DNA of 15,328 nt from Flavobacterium psychrophilum (GTDB taxonomy: Bacteria; Bacteroidota; Bacteroidia; Flavobacteriales; Flavobacteriaceae). Position numbers and translations under genes: made by a program. The notes under the pieces are model-generated. The model was not told the origin of the DNA. It did not search any database and saw only the letters and a program-made list of their open reading frames with translations. Location: contig CAMBOW010000043.1 of the NCBI GenBank assembly GCA_945869365.1, forward strand, positions 1 through 15,328, written 5' to 3'. This document shows positions 13,120 to 15,328 of this stretch, one piece after another (position 1 is the stretch's first letter; each line of letters starts with the position of its first letter).

Positions 13120-14210
13120 TAGGATTCGGGGTTATAAATTACCTGTTCTTGGTGGTGGATACTTTCTTGGTGAATGGCTTGAAATAGGCGCAAGATAAAT
13201 TCTTGGCTCAACTCTTTTTCGTGACCGGCCTGTATCATTTTTTCGAGCAAGGCATTCCAACGGTCTTGTTGGAGTACGGCTACGTTATTTTCTTTTTTCA
13301 ACACTCCAATCTCACTCGCTATTTGCATGCGGTTGCCCAAAATATCGAGCAATTTCACATCATAGGCATCAATGTGCAAGCGCAAATTACGCAAAGCTGC
13401 TTGGTAGGCCTCAGCCGAATCTGTTTTTTTGGGAATACGCAAATCGGCCAATAATTCAACCAGGCGTTCGGGTGTAATTTGTTGTAGGGCATCGCTCCAG
13501 GCCTCGTCGGGCGTGCAGTGGGTTTCGATCATCAGACCCTGGTAATTCAAGTCGAGGGCTTGTTGCGCCACTTCTTGCAACAAATCACGTCTGCCCGCTA
13601 TGTGCGACGGATCGCAAAACAAAGGGAGCGTTGGGAATTTGCGTTGCAACTCAATGGCAATTTGCCATTCGGGTAGGTTGCGGTATCGTGATTTGTCGTA
13701 GGTTGAAAATCCGCGATGTACGGCACCTAATTTTTTTATTCCGGCTTGGGCCAAGCGTTCGATTGCGCCTATCCACAAAGCCAAATCGGGGTTAACTGGG
13801 TTTTTTACCAAGACAATTTTATCGGTATTTTGAAGGACATTGGCTATTTCTTGAACCGCAAAAGGATTCACGGTAGTTCGGGCACCAATCCACAACACAT
13901 CCACATCATGAGCCAAGGCTAATTTTACATGGGTGGCATTGGCCACCTCAACAGCGGTAAGGAGTCCTGTTTCGGCTTTGACGCGTTGCAACCAGGGCAG
14001 GCCAATTTCGCCTACGCCTTCAAATCCTCCCGGACGGGTTCTCGGTTTCCAAATCCCCGCTCTAAAAATTCGGGCAGGAGTGGCTTGCAATCCATGAGCA
14101 GTGGCCATGACTTGCGCTTCGGTTTCGGCGCTGCAAGGTCCGGCAATGAGCAAGGGTTGTTCTTTTGACAACCCCTGTAACCAATCTCCCCAAGTTGAAT
14201 TACTATCCAT
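13119..14210 (-). CDS. Bifunctional DAHP synthase / chorismate mutase
   Basis: It catalyses the first shikimate step (PEP plus erythrose-4-phosphate to DAHP) and, through a fused domain, chorismate to prephenate. Residues 1-260 are a type I-beta DAHP synthase. They carry LIAGPCSAE (21-29, metal ligand Cys26), KPRTRPGGFEG (55-65), LVKNPVNPDLALWIG (134-148) and CDPSH (199-203). Residues about 265-355 are an AroQ-type chorismate mutase, with LRNLRLHIDAYDVKLLDILG, NRMQIASEIGVLKK and FQAIHQESIHHQ. The mutase at the C-terminus is the Bacteroidota arrangement (as in Porphyromonas gingivalis), opposite to Bacillus; in that enzyme the mutase also mediates feedback inhibition by prephenate. It is the first gene of the operon that ends in aroA and is divergent from gldA. 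Confidence 0.95.
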   Translation of the reverse strand: MDSNSTWGDWLQGLSKEQPLLIAGPCSAETEAQVMATAHGLQATPARIFRAGIWKPRTRPGGFEGVGEIGLPWLQRVKAETGLLTAVEVANATHVKLALAHDVDVLWIGARTTVNPFAVQEIANVLQNTDKIVLVKNPVNPDLALWIGAIERLAQAGIKKLGAVHRGFSTYDKSRYRNLPEWQIAIELQRKFPTLPLFCDPSHIAGRRDLLQEVAQQALDLNYQGLMIETHCTPDEAWSDALQQITPERLVELLADLRIPKKTDSAEAYQAALRNLRLHIDAYDVKLLDILGNRMQIASEIGVLKKENNVAVLQQDRWNALLEKMIQAGHEKELSQEFILRLFQAIHQESIHHQEQVIYNPES

Positions 14211-14371
14211 AGTGTAAAATCTGCCGTAAAAATAATTCCTTTTTGCGATATACAGCCCATCGCAACAGTCTATTTATAGCAACTATATTTTTATCCGCTT
14301 GGAAGCGAAAAAAACCGTTGGGCTACTTTTTGAAACCCTACAATTGGTTACTTTTGTTCCAAATATTTGTT
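14211..14371. other. Divergent intergenic region between the DAHP synthase operon and gldA
   Basis: This 161-nt AT-rich stretch must hold promoters for both directions. On the minus strand the only -7-like sequence is TATTTTTA (14234-14227), one base off TAnnTTTG and without a clear -33 partner. The plus-strand candidate is listed separately. No attenuator-like leader peptide rich in aromatic codons was found. Confidence 0.4.
14330..14356 (+). promoter_or_regulatory. Predicted gldA promoter
   Basis: TTG (14330-14332) and TACTTTTG (14349-14356), a perfect TAnnTTTG -7 element, are separated by 16 nt, slightly short for this phylum. Transcription would start only some 10 nt before the ATG at 14372. 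This also argues against the upstream in-frame ATG at 14243 being the real start. Confidence 0.45.
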
Positions 14372-15271
14372 ATGTCAATTGAAGTTCAGCACATCTCCAA
14401 AAATTACGGCACACAAAAAGCCCTAAGCGACCTTTCGTTTCGCATCGAAAAAGGGGAAATTGTAGGTTTTTTAGGCCCAAATGGCGCCGGAAAATCAACC
14501 CTGATGAAAATCCTAACCACCTACCTTTCTGCCGATCAAGGCACTGCATGGGTCAATGGATTTGATGTGGCTACGCAACAACTGCAGGTGCAACAATCTA
14601 TTGGGTATTTACCCGAACACAATCCCTTGTATTTGGATTTGTATGTGCGCGAATATTTGGCCTACCAAGCCGATGTGTACAAAGTGGACAAAAGCCACAT
14701 TGCAGCAGTAATTGAGCTCACCGGATTACAAAAAGAAGCCCATAAAAAAATAGGACAATTATCTAAAGGCTACCGCCAACGGGTGGGATTGGCGAGTGCA
14801 CTGTTGCATGACCCAGAAGTGCTCATCTTGGACGAACCTACCACGGGTTTAGATCCGAATCAGTTGGTAGAAATTCGCGCGGTGATTAAAGCCGTTGGAA
14901 AAAACAAAACGGTCTTGTTGTCTACCCATATTATGCAAGAAGTAGAGGCCCTTTGCGATCGCGTGATTATCATTAACGAAGGGGAATTAGTAGCCGACAA
15001 GAAAATTGATGCTGTAATTCCCACACAAAAGGAACAGCTACTCGAAGTCGAATTTGATGTTGTTGTAGCGGCTGATCTTTTAACCCAGTTACCCAATCTA
15101 ATTTCTTGTAAAAACACCGGTGGAAATTGTTGGGAACTACTATTCTCGAGCGATACTGACGCCCGAACAACCGTATTTGATTTTGCCCAATCAAACGGAT
15201 TTAAGACGCTGCAACTGAATCAGAAAAACAGAAACTTAGAAACGGTATTTCACGAATTGACCCAAAAATAG
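14372..15271 (+). CDS. gldA: Gliding motility-associated ABC transporter ATP-binding protein GldA
   Basis: This is the ATPase subunit of the GldA-GldF-GldG ABC transporter, needed for gliding in Flavobacterium johnsoniae. The 299-residue protein carries Walker A GPNGAGKST (35-43), the ABC signature LSKGYRQR (130-137), Walker B VLILDEP (150-156) and the switch His186 in LLSTHIM. The stretch IGYLPEHNPLYLDLYVREYLA (77-97) closely matches my recollection of GldA and marks it off from generic ABC-2 ATPases. The reading frame stays open back to an ATG at 14243, but the extra 43 residues are not conserved-looking and overlap the predicted promoter, so 14372 (MSIEVQHISKNYGT) is the start. gldF and gldG are not in the window; in F. 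johnsoniae they also lie elsewhere. A role in exporting a different substrate is possible. Confidence 0.9.
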   Translation: MSIEVQHISKNYGTQKALSDLSFRIEKGEIVGFLGPNGAGKSTLMKILTTYLSADQGTAWVNGFDVATQQLQVQQSIGYLPEHNPLYLDLYVREYLAYQADVYKVDKSHIAAVIELTGLQKEAHKKIGQLSKGYRQRVGLASALLHDPEVLILDEPTTGLDPNQLVEIRAVIKAVGKNKTVLLSTHIMQEVEALCDRVIIINEGELVADKKIDAVIPTQKEQLLEVEFDVVVAADLLTQLPNLISCKNTGGNCWELLFSSDTDARTTVFDFAQSNGFKTLQLNQKNRNLETVFHELTQK

Positions 15272-15293
15272 TACGGGATTAATTGAAGTAAAT

Positions 15294-15328
15294 ATGACCG
15301 CGGTAGTACTCTTGTACATTTACTATGG
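15294..15328 (+). CDS. Possible start of another gene, cut by the window edge
   Basis: An ATG at 15294 opens a stop-free frame to the edge, giving MTAVVLLYIYY, a hydrophobic beginning that could be a membrane protein. Only 35 nt are visible and no promoter or other support exists, so this may be non-coding. An open frame also runs on the minus strand across the same bases. Confidence 0.15.
   Translation, partial: MTAVVLLYIYY

Noticed and set aside
14243..14371. N-terminal extension of GldA by 43 residues
   Set aside because: The ABC domain begins at the internal Met (MSIEV), the extension has no recognisable motif, and a TAnnTTTG element at 14349 would lie inside it.

Overview
The window looks like chromosomal DNA from a gliding member of the Flavobacteriia (phylum Bacteroidota), most likely Flavobacterium or a close relative. 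The evidence is an exbB-exbD-exbD-tonB operon with the Bacteroidota-type TonB N-terminus, a GldA gliding-motility ATPase, a DAHP synthase with chorismate mutase fused at its C-terminus, kynurenine-pathway genes, AT-rich spacers, and several promoters of the Bacteroidota type (-7 element TAnnTTTG). All assignments rest on reading motifs and recalled family features; no database search was run.

Layout. (1) Positions 46-2944, minus strand: a TonB energy-transduction operon transcribed exbB, exbD, exbD, tonB. (2) Positions 3186-8328, minus strand: kynureninase, then a membrane-anchored penicillin-acylase-family Ntn hydrolase only about 10 nt behind it, then kynurenine 3-monooxygenase. The two kynurenine enzymes convert L-kynurenine through 3-hydroxykynurenine to 3-hydroxyanthranilate, the route to quinolinate and NAD. 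(3) Positions 8350-8910: a gene-free 561-nt spacer that is the strangest part of the window. It is a mosaic of at least six unrelated repeat families, nearly all with a 7-nt period, punctuated by copies of a palindrome-cored motif (TTCTTAGTATACTC). It ends at a strong intrinsic terminator. (4) Positions 8911-9960, minus strand: queA (queuosine in tRNA), with its own promoter. (5) Positions 10104-14210, minus strand: a tight operon of DAHP synthase/chorismate mutase, rsgA, dtd, a MazG-like pyrophosphohydrolase and aroA. Three of its four junctions are TAATG stop/start overlaps, so aromatic biosynthesis is co-expressed with ribosome assembly and housekeeping enzymes. (6) Positions 14372-15271, plus strand: gldA, divergent from that operon, followed by a short tail that may hold the start of another gene.

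Together the genes are core flavobacterial functions: energised outer-membrane uptake, tryptophan-to-NAD metabolism, shikimate entry and late steps, tRNA and ribosome quality, and gliding. I see no CRISPR array, tRNA, rRNA, transposase or phage gene. The least explained items are the heptad mosaic with its separator motif, the acylase inside the kynurenine cluster, and inverted repeats inside the spacers of two predicted promoters.
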